Positions 23,396-29,713 of a stretch of DNA of 40,179 nt are shown here, in pieces. The stretch lies in assembly GCF_900107125.1 (NCBI RefSeq), contig NZ_FNOU01000024.1:1-40179 (forward strand), written 5' to 3'. The translations under genes were made by a program, and so were the position numbers. The number at the start of each line of letters is the position of its first letter. Position 1 is the stretch's first letter. Source of the stretch: Eubacterium barkeri. GTDB taxonomy: Bacteria; Bacillota; Clostridia; Eubacteriales; Eubacteriaceae. The notes under the pieces were generated by a model. That model worked only from the letters and a program-made list of their open reading frames with translations, did no database searches and had not been told where the DNA came from.

Positions 23396-23689
23396 TTAAA
23401 AACTTACGATAATAACTTCTTTCCAGTTTAATTTCTCGACTTCGTTTTTAAATTCGTCATCGCTCATTTTTTCGATGGCATCACCGCCAATTGCGCCGCA
23501 AAGTGCGTCGTATCCATATTCATCGCCAAATAAATAGAAATAGTCATCAATGATTGTATATTTATCAACATATACGCTTGTTATATTCGCGAGACACGAG
23601 CAGCAGCCCTTTTCATAGTCATTTTCAAATAACACCTTTACTTCTAAATCTGGATTATCTTTTATTAATTTAACAAGCTTATTTTTCAT
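23396..23689 (-). CDS. Hypothetical protein
   Basis: 97 residues with a basic N-terminal helix (MKNKLVKLIKDNPDLEVKVLFEND), a CCSC cluster near residue 29-32 and an acidic C-terminal helix. The helix-strand start resembles many phage DUF proteins of unknown role. It overlaps the end of the 54-residue Cys-rich gene by 11 bases. Confidence 0.65.
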   Translation of the reverse strand: MKNKLVKLIKDNPDLEVKVLFENDYEKGCCSCLANITSVYVDKYTIIDDYFYLFGDEYGYDALCGAIGGDAIEKMSDDEFKNEVEKLNWKEVIIVSF

Positions 23690-23843
23690 TTTTATTATTC
23701 ATCCTCTTTTCTTTACTTACCCACGGCTCAAACCTACATCCTGGTTTCCTAAGACGGCAGTACATAGTCTCGGCATCATTCTTGCGCTTATAGCTATGTT
23801 TGCATTCAAGGCATTTATATACCCATGCTTCATGACCATCCAT
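23679..23843 (-). CDS. Short zinc-ribbon-like protein (54 residues)
   Basis: An open frame from the ATG at 23843, which overlaps the TGA of the preceding gene (TGATG), to TAA at 23679. The product MDGHEAWVYKCLECKHSYKR... has CxxC at 11-14 and further Cys at 29 and 36, with basic C-terminal residues, so a small zinc-binding fold is likely. It fills the gap between two genes and keeps the operon's overlap pattern, which supports it being real. Confidence 0.7.
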   Translation of the reverse strand: MDGHEAWVYKCLECKHSYKRKNDAETMYCRLRKPGCRFEPWVSKEKRMNNKNEK

Positions 23844-24034
23844 CACTCAACCTCCAATCTAATCACAAACCCGCCATCCTGCCACTCAAGCTCCCATGGC
23901 CACGGCACCACATACACTGTGGATTTAGTCTCGACTGTCGGACGCTTTCCGGAGTAGCTCCAGATGGCCGCCACACCAAAGACCATTAGCAGCATGGCGA
24001 TGATTAAGATTAGGCGTTTTGATTTAGTTGTCAT
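23843..24034 (-). CDS. Small membrane-anchored protein
   Basis: 63 residues: a basic start (MTTKSKR), one transmembrane helix (about 8-26, LILIIAMLLMVFGVAAIW) and a short extracytoplasmic or cytoplasmic tail (YVVPWPWELEWQDGGFVIRLEVE). It starts with an ATGA overlap with the methyltransferase. The function is unknown. Confidence 0.7.
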   Translation of the reverse strand: MTTKSKRLILIIAMLLMVFGVAAIWSYSGKRPTVETKSTVYVVPWPWELEWQDGGFVIRLEVE

Positions 24035-25476
24035 ACCGCTACACCAACAACTTTATTATTACAGTTCGCCATCACAAGTGCCCGGCTAAATGCCGGAGGA
24101 ACAGCATTTCCACACCTCGCTACTTGTGTAGATTTACTCAATTTCTTACCGTTGATGTCGTGGTCGATGATATAATCCGGCGGAAAACCCTGAGCATTAA
24201 AGAGCTCCCGGGGAGTCAACATCCTCATACCGATATCAACAATGCAATAATCTATTCCATGGACCGTGACTAACCCAAACCGCTCTTTGCTTGTAATTGT
24301 ACCCATCGGATTATTGGCGGGCTGTCCAATACCTTGTCCATAATACTTAATTAAATATGCAAGACAAAGACTATTGTGATCGACAGCGGTCACCGTACCT
24401 AACGGATCATCCATTTTGCTTCCAGCACCTGTATAGCCTCCACCGAAATATTTCTGGATAAATGCTGTCACCAATCCATATCGTGGATTGCTGTCAATGG
24501 TCATGATAGGCTCATCGATATTTTGACCTCTCACCTCATCTTTTTGTGTTTCAGTGTGATACTGAATAAGCGTTGGCATAATTAAACATTGCTCTGCTTT
24601 GCTTACAATCGTTCTAATCGGTTCGTTGCATCCATAGGACCGATCAGCAGTAAACCCAGTTTGCCCAATTGCGGTCATAAACGGTGTATGTTTTCCATCA
24701 ACGATATACGGTTTTGGATTATCCATCACGAATTTTTTTAATCCCCTTGCTATTCGATTCATTGTATTTTGCGCTAAAGGCCTTACAGCCCTAATCCCGT
24801 ATTTTTCTTTGATGTCTTCCGTTGTATCAAAAATAGATGGGCATGGCAAATTCCAGTTAATAATGGATGCCGCTGTTTTATACGGTTTTAATCCAGGTCC
24901 ATGAGTCTTTTTTGGCCAGATAATTTCCTTACCATCTGAGCGAGCGACGAGGAAAAAACGTTTCCTCGTTGTCGGCGCTCCAAAATCACAAGCAACCAAT
25001 TCTTGATAGTCTACCTTGTATCCTAGATTTTTCAATTGCTCAACAAAACTATGAAATGTTTCGCCCTTTCTTCCGTCGATGATATTTCCATCATCATCCA
25101 GCGGCCCCCACGTTTTAAATTCCTCGACATTTTCAAGGATAATTACTGATGGCCGTACCATCACAGCCCATCGTATTGCCACCCATGCCAAGCCTCTAAT
25201 CTTTTTACTTTTGGGTTTCCCACCTTTTGCTTTTGAAAAATGCTTGCAGTCCGGAGAGAACCACGCTAAATCTACAGGCTGACCACCGCAAACTTTGACT
25301 GGGTCAATCTCCCAAACGTCCTCGGTATAATGCCTCGTTTTTGGGTGATTGACCATGTGCATGGCGGTGGCCTCCGGGTCATGATTGATGGCAATATCAA
25401 TAGGTCGACCCATGGCCTGCTCAATACCGACCGATGCGCCACCGCCACCGGCAAAATTATCTACAATTAATCCCAT
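24031..25476 (-). CDS. C5-cytosine DNA methyltransferase
   Basis: 481 residues. Visible motifs: I FAGGGGASVG (about 8-17); IV with the catalytic Cys in SPDCKHFSKAKGG (about 75-87, an atypical PDC in place of the usual PC); VI ILENVEEF (about 110-118); VIII FGAPTTRKRFFLVA (about 166-179); IX TPRELFNAQGFPPDY; X CGNAVPPAFSRAL. The region between VIII and IX is long, about 230 residues, and should hold target recognition. It probably protects phage DNA from host restriction. No cognate endonuclease is next to it, so it is an orphan. It starts right after the PP-loop gene. Confidence 0.93.
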   Translation of the reverse strand: MGLIVDNFAGGGGASVGIEQAMGRPIDIAINHDPEATAMHMVNHPKTRHYTEDVWEIDPVKVCGGQPVDLAWFSPDCKHFSKAKGGKPKSKKIRGLAWVAIRWAVMVRPSVIILENVEEFKTWGPLDDDGNIIDGRKGETFHSFVEQLKNLGYKVDYQELVACDFGAPTTRKRFFLVARSDGKEIIWPKKTHGPGLKPYKTAASIINWNLPCPSIFDTTEDIKEKYGIRAVRPLAQNTMNRIARGLKKFVMDNPKPYIVDGKHTPFMTAIGQTGFTADRSYGCNEPIRTIVSKAEQCLIMPTLIQYHTETQKDEVRGQNIDEPIMTIDSNPRYGLVTAFIQKYFGGGYTGAGSKMDDPLGTVTAVDHNSLCLAYLIKYYGQGIGQPANNPMGTITSKERFGLVTVHGIDYCIVDIGMRMLTPRELFNAQGFPPDYIIDHDINGKKLSKSTQVARCGNAVPPAFSRALVMANCNNKVVGVAV

Positions 25477-25477
25477 T

Positions 25478-26197
25478 TCATATTACCTCCACAGTTAATT
25501 CACACATAATTCCACATTCTGGGAGTATCATTTTTTCGTTTCTTCCCCTCTTTGGGTCTAATTCATCCAGGAATACTGGACCGTTTTTGTCTTTCAGGAT
25601 GGAAAATCCTAGTTTTCTTTCAATTTCTACCCTTGACTGGAATACGTCTGGAAAGTCTGTTCTTATTTTGTTCCAATATCCCATTCCTCCTTTGACACAT
25701 CCGATGCAGTTGTTGTTTTTATAACCCAGTTCATACATGTACGGCCTTTTTATTCCTAGTCGCTTTGCCATGCCATGGGCTTCTTGTTTTGTTATGCCTG
25801 CTTCGATTAGTGGAAATTCGTGGTCATATTCTGGCATGTTTTCTTCTAACCGTTCTGCTCTTTCTTTTTCTGTTGCATCCAGTCCCCATACATATGTGTG
25901 TCGTCCTGGGTTGTTTCGCTCCCATTCTTTTCGCACTCTACGCTTTAGGATGTTCGTGCATGGTGCTCCATAGGGTGCTTTAATGTACCCTACTCCTTGG
26001 ATTACGTTGTTTACGCTTTTGTACCGACTTTGTGTTATCAGTATTGGTTTCCCCAATACTTTTTCTGCGTCATGTACGAATCTTAAACTGTCTGGGTGCT
26101 GGTCGTTTATGTGGGTGTAAATTATTTCGTCCACATTTTTTGCTAAATATGCGGCGATAAAGCTGCTTACGCCTGCTGAAAACCATACTATCTTCAA
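25478..26197 (-). CDS. PAPS-reductase-like PP-loop protein
   Basis: 239 residues of the adenine nucleotide alpha-hydrolase (PP-loop) family close to phosphoadenosine phosphosulfate reductases. The PP-loop is a variant, WFSAGVSSFIAAYLA, near residue 4; YTHINDQHPDSLRFVHD and CTNILKRRVRKEW follow, and a C-terminal CIGCVKGG supplies Cys. Start is TTG at 26197 with GGTGGAG upstream. Relatives beside phage methyltransferases are common but their reaction is not established; options are sulphur or base modification of DNA or RNA. Its leader carries the structured element at 26205-26302. Confidence 0.82.
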   Translation of the reverse strand: MKIVWFSAGVSSFIAAYLAKNVDEIIYTHINDQHPDSLRFVHDAEKVLGKPILITQSRYKSVNNVIQGVGYIKAPYGAPCTNILKRRVRKEWERNNPGRHTYVWGLDATEKERAERLEENMPEYDHEFPLIEAGITKQEAHGMAKRLGIKRPYMYELGYKNNNCIGCVKGGMGYWNKIRTDFPDVFQSRVEIERKLGFSILKDKNGPVFLDELDPKRGRNEKMILPECGIMCELTVEVI

Positions 26198-26204
26198 TTA
26201 CTCC

Positions 26205-26302
26205 ACCTGCTTTAGTCTGTATTTACAGTGCTAAGCAGGTAACGGGATCAGGCCTCCCATGCCAACGGGTTTCTAATCCGTCAACGCTGTTGTTCTCCCG
26301 TT
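26205..26302 (-). ncRNA. Structured leader: cloverleaf-like fold plus RBS-side hairpin (putative cis-regulatory RNA)
   Basis: A 7-bp closing stem (AACGGGA 26241-26247 with TCCCGTT 26296-26302) encloses three hairpins: GGC/GCC (251-263), ACGGG/TCCGT around a 7-base loop (265-281) and CAAC/GTTG (282-292). Directly beside it a perfect 8-bp stem ACCTGCTT / AAGCAGGT (26205-26212, 26233-26240) contains an inner CTGT/ACAG hairpin. On the transcribed minus strand this last stem reaches into the AGGTGGAG binding site of the PP-loop gene. That suggests translational control. The plus strand also folds as a tRNA-like shape but lacks a proper T-arm, so it is not a functional tRNA. I cannot match it to a known riboswitch. 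Confidence 0.55.
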
Positions 26303-26371
26303 TTATCCTTTAATTTCTCACCTTTTCGGGAATCCTTTTCGGATTGTTTGAATTCCTTTTGTGGGACTGCA

Positions 26372-26449
26372 TCACCCACTCACCCTTGGAACCTCTATTC
26401 GAGGAGAAGTTTTTATATTTTTTAATCTGTCTTTTTTGTCTATTGTCAT
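26372..26449 (-). CDS. Possible 25-residue peptide
   Basis: ATG at 26449 overlaps the TGA of the preceding small membrane gene (ATGA) and has GGAGG five bases upstream. It reads MTIDKKDRLKNIKTSPRIEV and ends at 26372. It could be a real peptide or a leader peptide ahead of the structured region 26205-26302. The strong binding site is the main argument. Bases 26303-26371 hold no gene; they include a small repeat of TTTTCGG. Confidence 0.4.
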   Translation of the reverse strand: MTIDKKDRLKNIKTSPRIEVPRVSG

Positions 26450-26592
26450 ATTACCTCCAACATCCACCCAACTAATACCAACCCCCACAAGCACCAAGCA
26501 CTCCCGGTCATCCAGACAGCAAACGCCACCGCCGCACATCCTGAAATGGCCGCCGTCGCCTGGGCGATGTGGCGCCATGATTTATCGGTCAT
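26446..26592 (-). CDS. Small membrane protein (48 residues)
   Basis: The frame from ATG at 26592, inside the 3' end of the previous gene, to TGA at 26446 gives a basic start (MTDKSWRHIAQ) and two short hydrophobic segments rich in Ala, Val and Trp (about 12-29 and 32-48). I prefer it to the other reading of this stretch (a Cys/Gly-rich frame from 26578) because it keeps the overlap pattern and has membrane character. The function is unknown. Confidence 0.55.
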   Translation of the reverse strand: MTDKSWRHIAQATAAISGCAAVAFAVWMTGSAWCLWGLVLVGWMLEVI

Positions 26593-26962
26593 TTGGATTC
26601 TCCACATACCGGACATTTTCAATAATGTAAAATTCTGGTTCGAGGTTGTTTTTCTTCAACCACTTCACAAACACTGCATTTAATTCTTTACCCAATTCTG
26701 TTATTTGCTCTTCCGTCATCTCGTCAATCCAATATTCCACGGCTTCTCCGACATAGTAGTATGCGTCATCTTTAACGCCAGAAATTACCCTGTCGACATC
26801 AATGCCATATTTTGTATATGGGACGCACTCGCCTATATATAGACCGTGTATATTTCCCATTGTAAGATAATCACTCGCTTCGCTAAAACACTCTCCAATA
26901 GATTCACATATCCTATTTTCCCATATTTCATTATCTTCATCTATTGACCATGTGTACTTCAT
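26582..26962 (-). CDS. Hypothetical acidic protein
   Basis: 126 residues, acidic and rich in Tyr and Trp (MKYTWSIDEDNEIWENRICESIGECFSEA; DDAYYYVGEAVEYWIDEMTEEQ). The start overlaps the preceding stop (TAATG). Proteins beginning with a W-x-D-E-D-N-E-I-W pattern occur in other Gram-positive phages without an assigned role. It may bind nucleotides or proteins, which is a guess. Confidence 0.7.
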   Translation of the reverse strand: MKYTWSIDEDNEIWENRICESIGECFSEASDYLTMGNIHGLYIGECVPYTKYGIDVDRVISGVKDDAYYYVGEAVEYWIDEMTEEQITELGKELNAVFVKWLKKNNLEPEFYIIENVRYVENPNDR

Positions 26963-27285
26963 TATTTCTCCTCATCTATAATAATTTGACGTGTTTTTAA
27001 TCTGTAGGCCGATAATGGTTCTGCAAAGCAACAAAAACATGCATCGTTCATTATTCTTGAATTGCAATGATCGCTACATTTTCTTGTTTCTGGGTCCCAC
27101 ATTTTACAGTCCCTGCAATAACACTTTGCCGTTGGTGGCTTATCAAATCTATGTTTAATTTTGTATTCTCCGATTGCTTCACTAATTTTTTCTTTTATTA
27201 TATACACAAGAAAATACAGAAAAAAACATATTACAACTGCCCATGCTGCAACACCTGATATTTGTATAAAATATATTAATCCCAT
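26962..27285 (-). CDS. Membrane-anchored Cys-rich protein
   Basis: 107 residues: one N-terminal transmembrane helix (about 10-32), a basic amphipathic stretch, then a cytoplasmic Cys-rich module CYCRDCKMWDPETRKCSDHC...CFCC (about 55-86) that probably binds zinc. GGAGG precedes the ATG at 27285, one base after the previous stop. The function is unknown. Confidence 0.7.
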   Translation of the reverse strand: MGLIYFIQISGVAAWAVVICFFLYFLVYIIKEKISEAIGEYKIKHRFDKPPTAKCYCRDCKMWDPETRKCSDHCNSRIMNDACFCCFAEPLSAYRLKTRQIIIDEEK

Positions 27286-27654
27286 CTACTCCTCCTCCAA
27301 AACATCAAATTCCATGTCTGGCCGCTCCGGCAGGTTTGCGATTTCACGGGCTAGGTTAGCGGCTTTTTGCCAATCACATTCTAAGCACCATAATTTATAT
27401 AAACTTTCTAAGCAAGGTTTTTGACAACCAAAGTAATTACCCCAATCTATAGGGCAGCCATTCAAACATTTACAGTTCCCTAAGTTAAATAGGTATTCAC
27501 AGCAATAACATTCAAGACTCGGGATATCTTCGATTTCAAAATTATAAAAATATTCACATTTTTCTACTTTAAATTTCAGCCGATCCGTCTCATCCGCAAT
27601 CCAGTTCCACATCTTGCGGTGGCGGCGGACGGCCTCGGATTTAGTTGGTTCCAT
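27286..27654 (-). CDS. Cys-rich hypothetical protein
   Basis: 122 residues with a basic N-terminus (EPTKSEAVRRHRKMWNWI) and a dense Cys region (ECYCCEYLFNLGNCKCLNGCPIDW..CQKPC..WCLEC, about 49-93), probably two zinc sites, then an acidic tail. It overlaps the preceding gene by 14 bases. Not recognised. Confidence 0.68.
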   Translation of the reverse strand: MEPTKSEAVRRHRKMWNWIADETDRLKFKVEKCEYFYNFEIEDIPSLECYCCEYLFNLGNCKCLNGCPIDWGNYFGCQKPCLESLYKLWCLECDWQKAANLAREIANLPERPDMEFDVLEEE

Positions 27655-28276
27655 CGTCTACCCCCACGATTCTCGCAGACACCAGACAATCCATTAGATC
27701 GCTATATTCAAATTCAAACAAATCTCGTTCGCCATTATCTTTATAAAAATCAACAATCAATCCATCATCATCTTGAAAATGCTCCTCGGCAAAATCTTTG
27801 AATTCTTCATATAGATTTAATAATGGATTAACGTTTACCGTTTTAAACGGAACTTCCACATAACGCTTTGAATTTTCTGCGACAAACAATAATTCATATG
27901 TTATTGTCATGCTTGATTTACTATTCCATGGGACCTCACAATCGATTGTAGGCTTAAATTTAATATGGTCTGTGAATACATAAGGGACATAAAGAACGGT
28001 AACTCTTTCAATACAACCGTCATTTCTTATGTTCTTGTCAATTTCTATTAAATCCAAATTTTCTATGCAAGCATCAAGGATATCCGTATTGCCATTTTCT
28101 GTATCACTCTTAAAAAGTGACTTTTTATTTCCATTGGAATCAATACGTCCAATCCCATCCCCAAATGTCGGGGCGTTCCATTCCCAGGTCGGTACAAGTT
28201 CAAGTTCCTGATCTAATGGGATATTTTCAGGAATTCGTTGTGGACATACCACTTTATATTCATATTTGTTCATCAT
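27641..28276 (-). CDS. Hypothetical protein
   Basis: 211 residues, acidic, with alternating strands (CIERVTVLYVPYVFTDHIKFKPTIDCEV; SSMTITYELLFVAENSKRYVEVPF) and a helical C-terminal third. No motif recognised. The start ATGATG overlaps the Lar/MazG gene's stop. It could be a structural or regulatory phage-specific protein. Confidence 0.68.
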   Translation of the reverse strand: MMNKYEYKVVCPQRIPENIPLDQELELVPTWEWNAPTFGDGIGRIDSNGNKKSLFKSDTENGNTDILDACIENLDLIEIDKNIRNDGCIERVTVLYVPYVFTDHIKFKPTIDCEVPWNSKSSMTITYELLFVAENSKRYVEVPFKTVNVNPLLNLYEEFKDFAEEHFQDDDGLIVDFYKDNGERDLFEFEYSDLMDCLVSARIVGVDDGTN

Positions 28277-28749
28277 AAATCCTCACTTTTCACAAACACC
28301 CCGTCCCGCATCTCGCCGGTACGATCCTTGATTTCATCCCATGCCACCTGCAAGCACTCTTCCAATGTCAATCCCATCTGCTGGGCTAAAATGATGAGCG
28401 TCACCATCGTATCACCGATAGCATCTTTTACAGCGTCCTTATTCCCGCGGGCTAATCCTGCCGCAATCTCGCCGCACTCCTCAGCAACTTTGAGATATTG
28501 ATCCCGTGGCTGGGCTTTATTCAATCCTTTGTCTCGAGCCCATTTCTCGACGTTGCAGATTAGACCATCCATGGTTTCAATGCGAGTGTTCCAGGATTTA
28601 ATCGCCAATCCCCTCGTTTCACATTCCGTTGTTTTGCTATGGCATTTTTTACATTCGACTTGATGAAGATCCCAAGGGACTACACTATCAAAAATCGTAT
28701 ATAATTTAGCTTCACTTCCGCAAAACGAACAGGGTTTTAATTCACTCAT
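28273..28749 (-). CDS. Fusion of Lar-like zinc domain and MazG-like NTP pyrophosphohydrolase
   Basis: 158 residues. Residues 1 to about 56 follow the Lar restriction-alleviation pattern: CSFC (7-10), CKKC (33-36) and AIKSWNTR (49-56). Residues about 60-150 are MazG-like, with EECGE at 90-94 and DAIGD at 109-113, the metal-binding acidic sets that hydrolyse (d)NTPs to NMPs. The ATG at 28749 overlaps the previous stop (ATGA); there is no stop or frameshift between the halves. Lar modulates type I restriction in Rac prophage; the fusion's joint role is unknown. Confidence 0.82.
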   Translation of the reverse strand: MSELKPCSFCGSEAKLYTIFDSVVPWDLHQVECKKCHSKTTECETRGLAIKSWNTRIETMDGLICNVEKWARDKGLNKAQPRDQYLKVAEECGEIAAGLARGNKDAVKDAIGDTMVTLIILAQQMGLTLEECLQVAWDEIKDRTGEMRDGVFVKSEDL

Positions 28750-28949
28750 CGTCCATACCTCCGATTCCACTTAAACACTTGCTCCGACCGCAAATCCCTG
28801 GCATCTGACCCTTTATGCTTCGCGGCCTTGACCGCATCATTATATTTTTTTAGCTTGCTGGCATAGTCCATATATGCTCTGCACTCCGCATGGCAGGTGA
28901 TGGATCGCCTCAGGCAATCTGGTACACATGGCGGTTTTGGTTTACGCAT
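28746..28949 (-). CDS. Small basic Cys-containing protein
   Basis: 67 residues from the ATG at 28949 (MRKPKPPCVPDCLRRSITCHAECRAYMDYASK), with four Cys in the first 25 residues and a Lys/Arg-rich helix behind, suggesting a zinc knuckle that binds nucleic acid. The start lies inside the preceding gene's last codons. A longer frame to 29057 overlaps that gene and is not favoured. Confidence 0.65.
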   Translation of the reverse strand: MRKPKPPCVPDCLRRSITCHAECRAYMDYASKLKKYNDAVKAAKHKGSDARDLRSEQVFKWNRRYGR

Positions 28950-29385
28950 GGCAACCACCACAATACTCACATGCTGGATGATCCGCATCGAGTGGAGGCA
29001 CGAAAGCCTTTCGCATGATATCCCGACCCTGACAGACCTTTTTCCCATGGCATCCATCGCAGTAGCTGCTTAAAAACAGCTCGATCAAATCGTCAAAATC
29101 ATCATCAATTAGCGTTACCTTGTGATAATCCACGCTCTTTTTAGGTACCGCAACCGCAGAATAGGTATCCGTCTTGTTAAGCATTGTCTTCAATGCCTTT
29201 TGGCTGAGACGACTCCCGACAAGATCGATATACTTAAGCATGCGTGTTTTTGTGTGCTTGAGTTGCGTGATTTCATCCTTTGTGGCATAGGATTTTCCGG
29301 AGATATACTCTTCGATGGCGCTCAATGCGCATCCCATTAGGATGATGTTGCCGCTTTCTGTTGCACTCAGGTAGTCTTTTTTCAT
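28942..29385 (-). CDS. Hypothetical phage protein with C-terminal Cys cluster (DUF5651-like)
   Basis: 147 residues: helical N-terminal two thirds (SATESGNIILMGCALSAIEEYISGKSYATKDEITQLKHTKTRML) and a C-terminal CDGCHGKKVCQGRD...CEYCGGCHA set that should bind one or two metals. GGAGG precedes the ATG. It is the first gene downstream of the origin-like dyad at 29400-29710. The DUF5651 name is from memory of the family style and is tentative. Confidence 0.68.
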   Translation of the reverse strand: MKKDYLSATESGNIILMGCALSAIEEYISGKSYATKDEITQLKHTKTRMLKYIDLVGSRLSQKALKTMLNKTDTYSAVAVPKKSVDYHKVTLIDDDFDDLIELFLSSYCDGCHGKKVCQGRDIMRKAFVPPLDADHPACEYCGGCHA

Positions 29386-29399
29386 ATTTCCTCCATCAT

Positions 29400-29710
29400 G
29401 TACCCATTTTTTGTACCCAGTGTACCCATTTCACTTTTCAAAACGGGTACAAAAAAAGTCAGTGTTTATGCGGGTTTGAGGCACCTTGTACCCGTTGTAC
29501 CCGTTGTACCCAATTTTCACAACATAAGACTATATAGGGAGCTTCGATAACTTTTTTTGTTTTTAACACTCCTATATATATATGCTGTTGGAAATAGTGG
29601 GTACAACGGGTACAATGGGTACAGCACACCGCAAACCCGCTATTTTAAGCCATTCTTGTGTACCCGTTTTAGCTTTAAAAGTGGGTACATAATTTTAAAA
29701 AATGGGTACA
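29400..29710. other. Putative replication origin: large dyad of TGTACCC iterons
   Basis: This non-coding stretch of about 310 bases has 13 copies of GTACCC/GGGTAC. Triplets spaced 9 bp apart (29488-29511 rightward; 29599-29622 inverted) face each other across an 87-bp AT-rich centre. Positions mirror exactly about base 29555: 29445-29450 with 29660-29665, 29422-29427 with 29683-29688, and GCGGGTTTG 29470-29478 with CAAACCCGC 29632-29640. It lies directly after the DUF927 helicase gene. Iterons beside an AT-rich element next to replication genes are the usual form of a phage origin. Confidence 0.75.
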
Positions 29711-29713
29711 AAC

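Noticed and set aside
26241..26302. tRNA-Arg(UCU)-like gene on the plus strand
   Set aside because: A 7-bp acceptor-like stem and a TTTCTAA anticodon-like loop are present. The T-arm is only CAAC-GCT-GTTG with no TTCRA, the D-stem is 3 bp, the length is 62 and no CCA follows. Kept as a structured leader instead.
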